Source: an uncultured Methylococcaceae bacterium
GTDB taxonomy: Bacteria; Pseudomonadota; Gammaproteobacteria; Methylococcales; Methylococcaceae
Assembly: GCA_903910005.1 (NCBI GenBank)
Contig: CAIVXW010000112.1
Span: forward strand, 1-9,107
Length of the DNA stretch: 9,107 nt
Reading direction: 5' to 3'
In this document: positions 1-7,786 of the stretch, in pieces
Position numbering within the stretch: the stretch's first letter is position 1
How the letters are laid out: each line of letters starts with the position of its first letter
Program-made: the position numbers and the translations under genes
The notes under the pieces: model-generated
Seen by the model: only the letters and a program-made list of their open reading frames with translations
Databases searched by the model: none
What the model was told of the DNA's origin: nothing

Positions 1-12
1 CCTGTTTCTGTC

Positions 13-20
13 ACGGAGAT
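13..20 (+). promoter_or_regulatory. Ribosome binding site of lgt
   Basis: The sequence ACGGAGAT contains a GGAG core at 15-18, nine bases before the ATG at 28. This is a normal Shine-Dalgarno distance and supports the chosen lgt start. Any promoter lies to the left of the window. Confidence 0.7.
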
Positions 21-27
21 ACCCGGT

Positions 28-819
28 ATGTTGCCCTATCCCAATATTGATCCTGTCGCCATCAGTGTAGGTTCCTTCAAGGTACACTGGTACGGACTGA
101 TGTACGTCGTGGGAATCGCCTCTGCCTGGTTTTTGGCCAGACGCAAAACCCTGCGCTGTAATCTCCCCTGGAGTGTCCCCCAGGTGGAAGACCTCATCTT
201 CTACGCAGCCATGGGCATGATTATCGGCGGGCGACTGGGTTATACCTTCTTCTATAATTTTTCCACTTTTCTGACAGACCCCCTGGTGCTGTTCCGGGTC
301 TGGGAAGGGGGCATGGCATTTCACGGCGGACTGATCGGTGGGCTGATCGGTATCGGCTTGTTTGCCGGGCTGCAGAAAATCTCCTTTTTTGCGCTGACCG
401 ATTTCATCGCCGGTTATGTTCCCATCGGACTATTCGCCGGACGTATCGGCAATTTCATCAACGGCGAACTCTGGGGCAAGCCCACCGACGTTCCCTGGGC
501 CATGGTTTTCCCGCTGGCAGGCCCGGAACCGCGTCATCCCTCGCAACTGTATGAAGCCTTTCTCGAAGGCATCGTGCTGTTTCTGGCCCTGAACCTGGCA
601 GGACGTCTGAACCCGCCACGCGGGGCACTCACCGGATTATTCATCCTGCTCTACGGCTTGTTTCGTTTTACGGTCGAATTCGTACGCCTGCCGGATGCCC
701 ACATCGGCTACCTGGCATTCGGCTGGCTGACAATGGGTCAGATCCTGAGCCTGCCCATGCTCATTCTGGGAGCGATACTGCTGGGACTGGCGTATGGTCT
801 CAAACCGGTGCCGAGATGA
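28..819 (+). CDS. lgt: Prolipoprotein diacylglyceryl transferase Lgt
   Basis: Lgt is an inner-membrane enzyme. It moves the diacylglyceryl group of phosphatidylglycerol onto the lipobox cysteine of prolipoproteins, the first step of lipoprotein maturation before Lsp and Lnt. The 263-residue length is normal for the family and the chain is strongly hydrophobic, consistent with about seven membrane helices. The family landmarks are all visible: an N-terminal WYGLMY segment (residues 21-26), FHGGLIGG (98-105), the Lgt signature GRIGNFINGELWG (138-150), RHPSQLYEA (169-177) and an FRFTVEFVR segment (212-220) near the C-terminus. The arginine of the signature and the late FR/VR region correspond to the essential arginines known from Escherichia coli. 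A good Shine-Dalgarno supports the start. The stop overlaps the thyA start (ATGA), so the two genes are very probably co-transcribed and translationally coupled. Nothing appears broken. Confidence 0.97.
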   Translation: MLPYPNIDPVAISVGSFKVHWYGLMYVVGIASAWFLARRKTLRCNLPWSVPQVEDLIFYAAMGMIIGGRLGYTFFYNFSTFLTDPLVLFRVWEGGMAFHGGLIGGLIGIGLFAGLQKISFFALTDFIAGYVPIGLFAGRIGNFINGELWGKPTDVPWAMVFPLAGPEPRHPSQLYEAFLEGIVLFLALNLAGRLNPPRGALTGLFILLYGLFRFTVEFVRLPDAHIGYLAFGWLTMGQILSLPMLILGAILLGLAYGLKPVPR

Positions 820-1712
820 ACCACCCGGAACAACGTTATCTGGATTTGTTGCGGGCTCTGCTTGAGCAGGGTGAACCCCGCATCGACCGCACCGGAGTTG
901 GAACCCGGGCTCTGTTCGGGTATACCCTGCGGTTTGATCTGGCCCAGGGCTTTCCGCTGCTGACCACCAAACGGATTTACTGGAAAACAGCTTTCCGGGA
1001 ACTACTATGGATGCTGTCCGGTGACCGCAACATCCGCCCGCTACTGCAACAGAACGTACGCATCTGGACTGATTGGCCCCTGCAGCGTTACCGCAACCAG
1101 ACCGGCGAATCGCTCAGTCAGGACGAATTTGAGCAGCGGATTCTGGCCGACGACGCTTTTGCCGCTGAATGGGGGGATCTGGGGCCGGTTTACGGCTACC
1201 AGTGGCGACACTGGCCGGACGGCCAGGGCGGTGACATTGATCAAATCGCCTGCCTGGTCGAGGCACTCAAAACCAGCCCGACCTCACGGCGACTACTGTT
1301 TGAAGGCTGGAACGTGGCCCAACTGGATCAGATGGCCCTACCCCCCTGCCACAAAACCTACCAGTTTTTCGTGTCGCTCGACACCGGCAAATTGTCCGCC
1401 GCCCTCATGCAGCGTTCTGCGGATGCCTTTCTGGGGCTGGGCTGGAATATCGCCAATCTGGCCTTGCTGACCCATCTGCTGGCCGAACAATGCGGCTACC
1501 AACCGGGCGAAATCGTGTGGTTTGGTGGTGATGTCCACCTTTACAACAACCACCTGGAGCAAGCCCGGACACAGATTGCCCGGATTCCGCGTCCCTGGCC
1601 CCAACTCCTCATCAAACGCAAACCGCCGAGCCTGTTCGAGTACACCCTGAGCGACCTTGACATACAGGGTTACGCGCCCTGCCCGCCCATTCCCGCCGAA
1701 GTGGCCGTTTGA
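816..1712 (+). CDS. thyA: Thymidylate synthase ThyA
   Basis: ThyA is the cytosolic enzyme that methylates dUMP to dTMP using 5,10-methylenetetrahydrofolate, yielding dihydrofolate. The 298 residues form a slightly long version of the family (E. coli ThyA has 264). The extra length falls mainly around residues 93-125, in the region preceding GPVYGYQWR. Catalytic features are intact: DRTG at 24-27 with the phosphate-binding arginine, RR at 158-159, the nucleophilic cysteine in PPCH (Cys178), QRSAD with Arg200 and Asp203, Asn211 of the GWNIAN segment (which selects uracil over cytosine), and His241/Tyr243 in DVHLYNNH. The C-terminus ends VAV, matching the conserved hydrophobic tail. The start codon overlaps the lgt stop, so translation is probably coupled and no strong separate Shine-Dalgarno is seen. 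The folA gene that often follows thyA in gammaproteobacteria is absent here; a potassium channel gene comes next. A small variation is FEGWN where E. coli has VSAWN. Confidence 0.97.
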   Translation: MNHPEQRYLDLLRALLEQGEPRIDRTGVGTRALFGYTLRFDLAQGFPLLTTKRIYWKTAFRELLWMLSGDRNIRPLLQQNVRIWTDWPLQRYRNQTGESLSQDEFEQRILADDAFAAEWGDLGPVYGYQWRHWPDGQGGDIDQIACLVEALKTSPTSRRLLFEGWNVAQLDQMALPPCHKTYQFFVSLDTGKLSAALMQRSADAFLGLGWNIANLALLTHLLAEQCGYQPGEIVWFGGDVHLYNNHLEQARTQIARIPRPWPQLLIKRKPPSLFEYTLSDLDIQGYAPCPPIPAEVAV

Positions 1713-1793
1713 ATGGCGAGTGGCGACTAACCCGGATCACCGAGCCCCGTCCCCTCTCTCAAACTTGGGTTAACTATAATCCGGATACGATTC

Positions 1794-2933
1794 ATGTCGA
1801 TAATCACCTGGTTCGTGCATCAAATGGTTGAGACTCAAAAGGTTCTCTCCCGAACCGACATGACACGCAGTCTTCTGTTTTTGCTTGCACTGATTACGAC
1901 GGGGACACTGACCCTGTCTTTCACTGAAGGCTGGTCCCTGCTGAATGCCCTTTACGCCACTGTCATCACCATGACCACCGTCGGTTATGGTGATTTGACT
2001 CCACAATCCACGGTTGGCAGGCTGTTTATCATCGGATTCACTCTGCTGGCGATCAGTTTGGGGGGATACGCCTTTACCAATCTGTCAGCCTATGCCATCC
2101 AGAACCGTGAACGTCGACTGGCCGCCCGTCACCGGAGCAAACTCATGAAACGAATTGATGCCCTGCAGAACCACTACATCCTGTGCGGTGCGGACTGGCT
2201 GGGAGCCCGCATTGCCGAAGACTTCAACCTGGCCGGTGTAGATTTTCTGGTCATTGATACCGATGCGGACAGACTTCGCAAAACCCTGCTGCATACCCAT
2301 CCGGAGTATTTCAGTAAAAAAATCAGGTATCTGACCAATTATGAGCCGGTTGATCTGGATGTGTATGAGTCCCTGTCCCTGCCCGAAGTCAGTGAAAAGG
2401 TGGGAATACCCTACCTGCTGGGCGATCCGACCGATGTCATGCTGTTGTTACAAGCCGGTATCGAGCGTGCGGCCGGTCTGATTTCTACCTGGGACGATGA
2501 TCGGGACAATCTCTCCATTGTAATCGGAGCCCGTAATATTGCCCGGCGGGCAGGCAACGAAACTCTGCGCATCATGACGCGGGTCAACGACCCCCGTGAG
2601 ATGAAAAAACTGTATCTGGCCGGGGCGGATCATGTACGTATTCCCGCCATCGTCAGCGGGCGTGAAATGGCCTCCCACATGCTGCATCCCGAGATCGGCA
2701 ACTGGTGGTATTCGCGTTCCGCTCACAATGAAAAAAACCAGGGGTGGCTGGAACAGCGCGAAATTGATGCAGAAAGTGTCTGGCGTGGCCTGACCGTTGC
2801 GGACATGCACGCCCGACACGGTGTTGTCACGCTGAGCGTCAAGCGGGCCGGTGAGTTCATATCGCCGCCACCGCATGACTGGATTTTGCAGGTGGGTGAC
2901 ATCGCCATCGTGCTGACGGCAGCCCAGCGGTAG
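1794..2933 (+). CDS. Two-helix potassium channel subunit with cytosolic RCK (TrkA-type) domains
   Basis: This is probably an inner-membrane potassium channel subunit gated by a cytosolic ligand. Seen directly: a first membrane helix at about residues 25-43, a pore loop with the selectivity filter TTVGYGD (61-67), and a second helix at about 76-100. A basic linker follows, then a Rossmann-like RCK-N domain starting at NHYILCG (126-132) and an RCK-C/TrkA-C domain at about 322-378 ending in a GDIAIVL strand. The architecture resembles MthK- and Kch-type channels. Two oddities stand out. The usual G-x-G-x-x-G of the RCK nucleotide fold reads GADWLG (132-137), so the middle glycine is aspartate. 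The stretch between the acidic end of beta-2 (VIDTD, 153-157) and the GDPTD motif (210-214) is about 40 residues longer than usual. The ATG at 1794 has only a weak GGA at 1783-1785; ATGs at residues 11 and 23 also lack a Shine-Dalgarno, so the start is not certain. The gene converges on the large gene that follows. Confidence 0.9.
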   Translation: MSIITWFVHQMVETQKVLSRTDMTRSLLFLLALITTGTLTLSFTEGWSLLNALYATVITMTTVGYGDLTPQSTVGRLFIIGFTLLAISLGGYAFTNLSAYAIQNRERRLAARHRSKLMKRIDALQNHYILCGADWLGARIAEDFNLAGVDFLVIDTDADRLRKTLLHTHPEYFSKKIRYLTNYEPVDLDVYESLSLPEVSEKVGIPYLLGDPTDVMLLLQAGIERAAGLISTWDDDRDNLSIVIGARNIARRAGNETLRIMTRVNDPREMKKLYLAGADHVRIPAIVSGREMASHMLHPEIGNWWYSRSAHNEKNQGWLEQREIDAESVWRGLTVADMHARHGVVTLSVKRAGEFISPPPHDWILQVGDIAIVLTAAQR

Positions 2934-2942
2934 CGGTGTCGC

Positions 2943-2980
2943 TGACGTCGATTCAGGTTAAGTATCCTGAATTCACGTCA
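2943..2980. terminator. Long hairpin between convergent genes (probable bidirectional terminator)
   Basis: TGACGTCGATTCAGG at 2943-2957 pairs with CCTGAATTCACGTCA at 2966-2980 around an 8-base loop. Thirteen of fifteen positions match. It lies between the stop codons of two convergent genes (2933 and 2993), the usual place for a shared terminator. Neither side has a clear run of T after the stem, so it is not a textbook intrinsic terminator and may act as an RNA-stabilising or pausing structure instead. Confidence 0.55.
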
Positions 2981-2992
2981 CTGCAAGCCAGA

Positions 2993-5900
2993 TCATCCAG
3001 CACCCTGTCCTGTTTGCAGGTCATAGCCCAGTTGAGCGGGTCCATCCCCCATTAACGCCACGAGTTGAGCCCGTAAATCGTCTGCCAGGGGCACCTTGTT
3101 GTGCGAGCCACCCAGTTTCCTGCGGGTTATAACCGATTCGGTCGCCGGTGGGCGCGATACCCCAATGAAGTCAAACAATTCATCCAGCACAGCCGTCCGT
3201 TCAGGGCCAATCATGTCCTCATGGCGCAGGCTGTGCCAGGCATAGGCCGGGGGTGTCTGCCGCAGGGCCAGGACGTTGTCGAGGTTTTCCCGATACACTT
3301 TCATCGGATAGAGGGGATCGGCGAAATTCCGGTAAAACTGGCTGGCAATCACTGACTCAAAACAAGACACCGGATGCCTGAACAGAAAAATGAAACGGGC
3401 ATCAGGGAATAACCGGTGCAAAAATTCGGCATTGCCAATGGCACCGGCCCTGACTTCCTTCATGCCCCAGCCCCGACAGGTTGGCTTAACGGAGGTTGCG
3501 TTGGTGAAGTACAGTCGCTGGAAAAACTCCCGCAGGGCTTCCCGGGTCCATTCACGCCTGGGGGCCAGATTCGGCAACCACTGATCGGAAAATCCGGTTT
3601 TCTGGAGGGTGTCCCACACCTGTTCCTGGTTGGCGGTCTGGCGGGTCAGCATGTCATAAACCCGCCGCATCAAATCAAGATACCCCGGTTCTCCCCAGAT
3701 CATCAGTTGGTCGCTGCTGTTGAGGATGCGCTGCAGCAGGGTACTGCCGGTACGCCAGCAGGCTGCAAAAATAAATACCGGCGGCAACTGCTCCGTGTCA
3801 GCGTGGGCGACGGGCCGGGCGGTAGTTGGCCCTGTGTGACGGGGGGCGTGTTCCTCCAGATACTGTCGCAGCACGGTACAATCCACCGATAGGGCGGCTG
3901 AGTTGATCTCGGCGAACCGCTGGGTGTAATCCAGCCCGATTTCATCATGGTAGCGGCCATCGGGGCCCGGGCAAGCCAGATTGGCATAGTTCAATCCCAG
4001 GGTCTGGGCGGTTATCCAGTACTCCTGCGAAATATGCCAACTGTACAGTTCCAGCAGGCGGGTGCCGGGTTTGCAGAAAACCATATTGGCCAACCCGGCT
4101 CCGTGGGGAGCCACCACCGTATCGGCCTGAGCCAACAAACGGGCCGCTGCGGTGATGGAGAGGGTTTCAAGATGCAATACCTGGAAACCGTACTCCTGCA
4201 GCATTGCAACCACCTCCGCCTCGTTGATGACCTGGCGTTTCGATGCCTTGTCCCGACTCAGATACAGCCGCAACCCGGTCGATTGACGGGTGAGCGTAGC
4301 CCAGTCAGGCATGAATGTGTGCCGCAACCATTCGATGATCCACGGAGCCGTATAGAGATGCATCCGCACTCGGGTTGGAACGATCAATTCATCGGCCTGG
4401 ATGAAACGCAGTTCGCGTGACCACGGCATGACCTTGCCCGGCGGGATTCCCAGTTTTTGCAGGCTTTCCCGGTGATATGGCAAGTCCTTGCGATTGAGTA
4501 TCCAGTAATCAATGCTGTCGAGGTCGATACCCGCCAGTTCGACCAGATGCAGGGCCGGTAATACGTCTCCCAGCCAGTGGGCGAATATGCCACCGCCCTG
4601 CACGACCACCGGACACACCCGCCCGGGCAGTCGGAGCCATTCCGGCCCGGTTGCGGGCGGGGGAGCGGTCGGGTTCATCAGTTCGCTGATTTCCTGGCCT
4701 TGTGCAGTAAAAAACTGACAGGGTAACTCAAGTCGGGCCTTGCCGCCCGGTATGAGGGCAACCCCGGTATCAGGCATCCGGGCTGTTTTCAGGGTCAGAC
4801 GCGGATGCGGTGGCTGGCGTCCATCCAGTCGTGGCGGCGGTGTCAGGCCAATAACCTGAGCGGTGTGCAGGTGGCGGTATTCAAAGGCTGGCGGCAAGGT
4901 ATCAACCGGCGGGGTATCGCTGCCATTCAGGATTGTGGCACAGTCCTGCAGGATGAAATCAATGGCCCCCGGCAGGTCATCAATACGGTAATTACGGTTA
5001 CGATCCGGTTGGCCGGGGCTTGTCTCAGCCAGTCGGGAAATGTAGCGGGCCGGTAAAACCACCGGTTTGCGGCCGTTATCCACCTGATGGGCATACCAGG
5101 ATTCAATCGCCCGGCAGGCATTGTCATCCTTTACCGTGGTATGGATAAATCCAGGTACGGGATACAGCCAGCCCAGTTTGTGTTGCAGGGTACCGGCATG
5201 GCAGATGTAGTAATCGACAAACCGGGCCAGATACAGATTGTCCAGCAACGACAGACCGGATACGCTCAATACCCGTTGTGGATTTTCAGCCGGATGTTCC
5301 CGGGCGATTCGCTGCTGAATAGCCTGGATGGCTTCGGCCACCGCCAGGCCACGCTGCTCGGTGGCCAGTATCGTTTCCAGGTCGGTCTCACCCGGACTGA
5401 AGGCGAAGCCGTCCAGCAGGATTCCACTGCCTGGATAGGCCTGTAACAGCCGTGCGGCCAGTGTGGCCAGAAATTCTTCCTGATTGGTGCAGGTGCGATC
5501 ATGGGTGCGAACACTGATCCAGAACAGGGGGCTGTGTTGCCGGATGAAATCCTGCTCAATGGTTCGGGCCAGCGGGCCCGAGACCCGGGCCAGATAGCCC
5601 GTGAGACGTTCCTGGATGCGGGTGCCGATTTTCCGTCCTCCCAGAGGCACCAGACAGCCCGGGATCCGGTTGATGGTTCGCGGAGATACATCGGCCCGGC
5701 GGATGTCCAGCATCGCCAATTCGGGCAGCAGGTTTTCCAGCAATCCCAGCGGCTCGCGCAGGGGAACAAGGCTGACCGGTCGTTGCAATGATGACGGTTG
5801 GGTCTGAGCTAGCCAGGTCTCCAGAGCGGACAATTCGTTCCACAAGTGATGGGCGAAATTGCGGTGACCCAGGGTGATGACAACCCTGCCCGGTTCATCG

Positions 5901-7192
5901 ACCGATGGCGGTTGCGGCCCGCGTTCAGCCAGGGCCAGGTTGATCTTTTCCATCCAGAGGTTGAACGCATCCTGACCCGGGCTGGCTCCGGTGGAACCAT
6001 CGGCCAGACGGATCAGCACACGATGCAACGGGCACAGTAGCCAGGTGAGCGGGTAACCAAACTGTATGTCGCCGCTGATGAGTTGAAAGGGGACATCATT
6101 CGTGACGAAACAGTAAACGATCTTGTTGCCTGGCAGGTAGAGGCTGTCGTGATTTTGTACCGGCTGGCCATCAAATGGCGAAACGACTGATAAATGGCCG
6201 TGTTCGAGAATCCGAACCTGATAAGCAGGCAGCACCTGCCCGGCGGTAAAGGCATTCAGGGTGCGGATGTCATCAAGACACGCCCCCAGGGCATGGAAGG
6301 GCGGTGGGTTGGGGGCTGGTTCGGACGGTGGCTCAATGGCCATTTCCTCGCCCGGACAATCCGCCGGTGGCAGCGCAACCCTCTCCCCCGCAGTGGCTGC
6401 CGGACGAACCCGCCACTCCCCGGTGTCCGCCGCTGCCTCGAAACGGGCTTCTGTTTTCCAGGCTTGGTACAGGTGTGCCAGGTTAGCGGCCAGGGGTGGA
6501 TCGAAACAAACGCTGTCCGGGGTGGTTGAGCGATGATGATGACGCAGGCCCGGTTTGATTCTGCCCACGGCGGCAGCCAGGGCAGCCTCATCCGCCGACA
6601 AGCCCAGCCAGTCCCGCAGCCGTACAATGGTTGGCCCGCCCCGTTCGAGCAAATCGTCATAATCAATCACCAACCGGTTCTCAGCCGGTATGCCCGCATC
6701 CAGCCACTGATAGCAGGTGTGCCACAGAGTCCGTGTTTGCGCCGGGTCAAATCCTTCCCGCTCCTTCAGGGAACCGGCAACTTCGCGTGGATCACGCAGG
6801 CAGATCAGGTAACGGGCATCGGGCAGGTAGGGCTGCCAGAACGACAGCGTCAGACTGAAACGGGGATCTTTGATGGCCCATTCCTCCGACTGTCCCTGCA
6901 AACGGCTTATGATGCGAACGGCATGGTCCTGCAGTTGCCGTAGCGGTTCTTGAAGTCCTTGCTGCCAGAAATCGCGGCCAGCGGCAGGCGGTTCATGCCA
7001 GTTGCCTCCAGCCCGTTTGAGCAGGGCATCGTTGAGGCGCACGACATCCCAGCGTTCGTAAAATCCATCCGGATTATCCGTAGCCGCAGACATCAGTTCC
7101 TGATTCGCCCCCAGATAAACACCCAGGTCATTAAGAATGGCAGCCGTTAATGAAGTACCGGATCGGTGCATACCGGTGATGATGATAGGCAT
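2993..7192 (-). CDS. Giant four-module transferase: sulfotransferase, GT-like region, GT61 (DUF563) glycosyltransferase, sulfotransferase
   Basis: The 1399-residue protein has no signal peptide, so it is probably cytosolic, where activated sulfate (PAPS) and nucleotide sugars are available. Module 1 (about 1-250) is a sulfotransferase: it opens with the P-loop-like GMHRSGTS (7-14), and LRDPREVAGS (132-141) supplies the Arg and Ser of the 3'-phosphate site eight residues apart. A Pro-rich linker (275-300) follows. Module 2 (about 300-760) is not clearly recognised but contains HRNFAHHLWNELSALE (443-458), which resembles the next module's core. Module 3 (about 775-1115) is a GT61/DUF563 glycosyltransferase, with GGGIFAHWLGDVLPALH (866-882) and the diagnostic VVAPHGAGLANMVF (1026-1039). 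Module 4 (about 1138-1399) is a second, different sulfotransferase: CWRTGSTLL (1145-1153) and FRHPVSCFES (1271-1280), again with the Arg-to-Ser spacing of eight. The start is supported because it lies just before the first P-loop, but no Shine-Dalgarno is visible upstream of 7192. I infer a role in building and sulfating a surface polysaccharide; the substrate is unknown. Confidence 0.88.
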   Translation of the reverse strand: MPIIITGMHRSGTSLTAAILNDLGVYLGANQELMSAATDNPDGFYERWDVVRLNDALLKRAGGNWHEPPAAGRDFWQQGLQEPLRQLQDHAVRIISRLQGQSEEWAIKDPRFSLTLSFWQPYLPDARYLICLRDPREVAGSLKEREGFDPAQTRTLWHTCYQWLDAGIPAENRLVIDYDDLLERGGPTIVRLRDWLGLSADEAALAAAVGRIKPGLRHHHRSTTPDSVCFDPPLAANLAHLYQAWKTEARFEAAADTGEWRVRPAATAGERVALPPADCPGEEMAIEPPSEPAPNPPPFHALGACLDDIRTLNAFTAGQVLPAYQVRILEHGHLSVVSPFDGQPVQNHDSLYLPGNKIVYCFVTNDVPFQLISGDIQFGYPLTWLLCPLHRVLIRLADGSTGASPGQDAFNLWMEKINLALAERGPQPPSVDEPGRVVITLGHRNFAHHLWNELSALETWLAQTQPSSLQRPVSLVPLREPLGLLENLLPELAMLDIRRADVSPRTINRIPGCLVPLGGRKIGTRIQERLTGYLARVSGPLARTIEQDFIRQHSPLFWISVRTHDRTCTNQEEFLATLAARLLQAYPGSGILLDGFAFSPGETDLETILATEQRGLAVAEAIQAIQQRIAREHPAENPQRVLSVSGLSLLDNLYLARFVDYYICHAGTLQHKLGWLYPVPGFIHTTVKDDNACRAIESWYAHQVDNGRKPVVLPARYISRLAETSPGQPDRNRNYRIDDLPGAIDFILQDCATILNGSDTPPVDTLPPAFEYRHLHTAQVIGLTPPPRLDGRQPPHPRLTLKTARMPDTGVALIPGGKARLELPCQFFTAQGQEISELMNPTAPPPATGPEWLRLPGRVCPVVVQGGGIFAHWLGDVLPALHLVELAGIDLDSIDYWILNRKDLPYHRESLQKLGIPPGKVMPWSRELRFIQADELIVPTRVRMHLYTAPWIIEWLRHTFMPDWATLTRQSTGLRLYLSRDKASKRQVINEAEVVAMLQEYGFQVLHLETLSITAAARLLAQADTVVAPHGAGLANMVFCKPGTRLLELYSWHISQEYWITAQTLGLNYANLACPGPDGRYHDEIGLDYTQRFAEINSAALSVDCTVLRQYLEEHAPRHTGPTTARPVAHADTEQLPPVFIFAACWRTGSTLLQRILNSSDQLMIWGEPGYLDLMRRVYDMLTRQTANQEQVWDTLQKTGFSDQWLPNLAPRREWTREALREFFQRLYFTNATSVKPTCRGWGMKEVRAGAIGNAEFLHRLFPDARFIFLFRHPVSCFESVIASQFYRNFADPLYPMKVYRENLDNVLALRQTPPAYAWHSLRHEDMIGPERTAVLDELFDFIGVSRPPATESVITRRKLGGSHNKVPLADDLRAQLVALMGDGPAQLGYDLQTGQGAG

Positions 7193-7270
7193 GGTTTTCA
7201 GGAGGAGTATGAGAGGGGAATTGAATCACCCTCTTATCAGGTTTTTTGACGACTTAAGTGAGTGACTTGA

Positions 7271-7530
7271 CTTCTTCTCGCCACTCCCACTCCGGCCCTG
7301 ACACACCGCACTATTTCGTAACGGTAAGGCCGGTTCAGGGCTTCGTACCAGGGTTTGAGGGCGGGGGAGTCGGGCTGGGAGAGTGCGTTTCGGGCCGAGT
7401 GTCATTCTTCCAGTTGAGCGGGTGATGAACTCATCAAGAAATGCCTCATTTCCACCGAAGTTCGCGGATGATGGTGATAATAATAGTGCAGCATGTCCAT
7501 CCATACCGAATCATGGCAAATCACGTTCTG
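7271..7530 (-). pseudogene. Broken remnant of recQ 3' end (copy A)
   Basis: This stretch matches the intact-looking recQ tail at 8167-8657 in the same orientation, at roughly 85 percent by eye over its last hundred or so bases. Read on the minus strand it starts in the HRDC domain (NVICHDSVWMDML, against NVIFHDSVLMDRL in the other copy). It then has about twelve extra bases encoding Tyr/His codons, and jumps directly to the part equivalent to residues 119-130 of the other copy, so about 240 bases are missing. A TGA follows at the point where the other copy has TTA (about 7402-7404), and one extra C near 7293-7297 shifts the frame of the last codons. It cannot make a functional domain. Its upstream end overlaps the last codons of the neighbouring DUF2442 gene in a different frame. 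No other gene was found between 7193 and 7510. Confidence 0.8.
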
Positions 7531-7777
7531 ACACAAAAAAATCACATGGCTCACCTCGCAAGTAAAGCGTATCAGGTGATAGATCAATGTCATCTGTCCA
7601 CACCACTACTCCATACTCAACATGGGCGTGCATGAACAAATTACTTTCTTTCAGGGCTGAAAAAGCAGGGTAATCAAGATAGGGTCGCATATCAAAGCGG
7701 CGTTTCTCACCGGTAGTAAATTCGGCAATCAACGAAAAATCAGGCATCGGAGCCACTTTCAGTACATCGGGCGTCAT
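7511..7777 (-). CDS. DUF2442 family small protein
   Basis: This 88-residue protein shows the family pattern: an opening beta-hairpin segment with FTTGEKRRFDMRPYL (residues about 20-34), a central F..L segment, and the hallmark VWTDDIDLSPDTLY (59-72). DUF2442 proteins are small soluble proteins of unknown biochemical role, often encoded beside DUF4160 genes and sometimes listed as toxin-antitoxin-like pairs. Here the gene follows DUF4160 by nine bases, so the two surely share a transcript. Only a weak GAG precedes the ATG at 7777, suggesting translational coupling. The final codons (SERDLP and the TGA) lie in sequence that resembles the recQ HRDC remnant, so the native C-terminus may have been altered by the junction. 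The gene looks intact otherwise. Confidence 0.85.
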   Translation of the reverse strand: MTPDVLKVAPMPDFSLIAEFTTGEKRRFDMRPYLDYPAFSALKESNLFMHAHVEYGVVVWTDDIDLSPDTLYLRGEPCDFFVSERDLP

Positions 7778-7786
7778 GGGAAATTC

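Noticed and set aside
1728..1773. TAACCC ... GGGTTA inverted repeat after thyA as a terminator
   Set aside because: The arms are six bases with a loop of 34 and no T run, so it is probably chance.
1765..1780. TATAAT at 1775-1780 as the promoter of the potassium channel gene
   Set aside because: No -35 element at the proper distance (1752-1757 is a C/T run), no extended -10, and transcription would begin only a few bases before the ATG at 1794. It remains possible but is not supported.
3101..6943. Many open frames of 60-170 codons on both strands inside the large gene
   Set aside because: They overlap the 1399-codon frame, whose translation shows clear domain motifs. The others have low-complexity Arg/Pro/Trp-rich products typical of alternative frames in GC-rich genes.
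7209..7265. Plus-strand 18-residue open frame after AGGAGG at 7200-7205
   Set aside because: The Shine-Dalgarno-like run is only three bases from the ATG, the peptide resembles nothing, and the strand is opposite to all nearby genes. The purine run is simply the reverse of the leader of the large gene.
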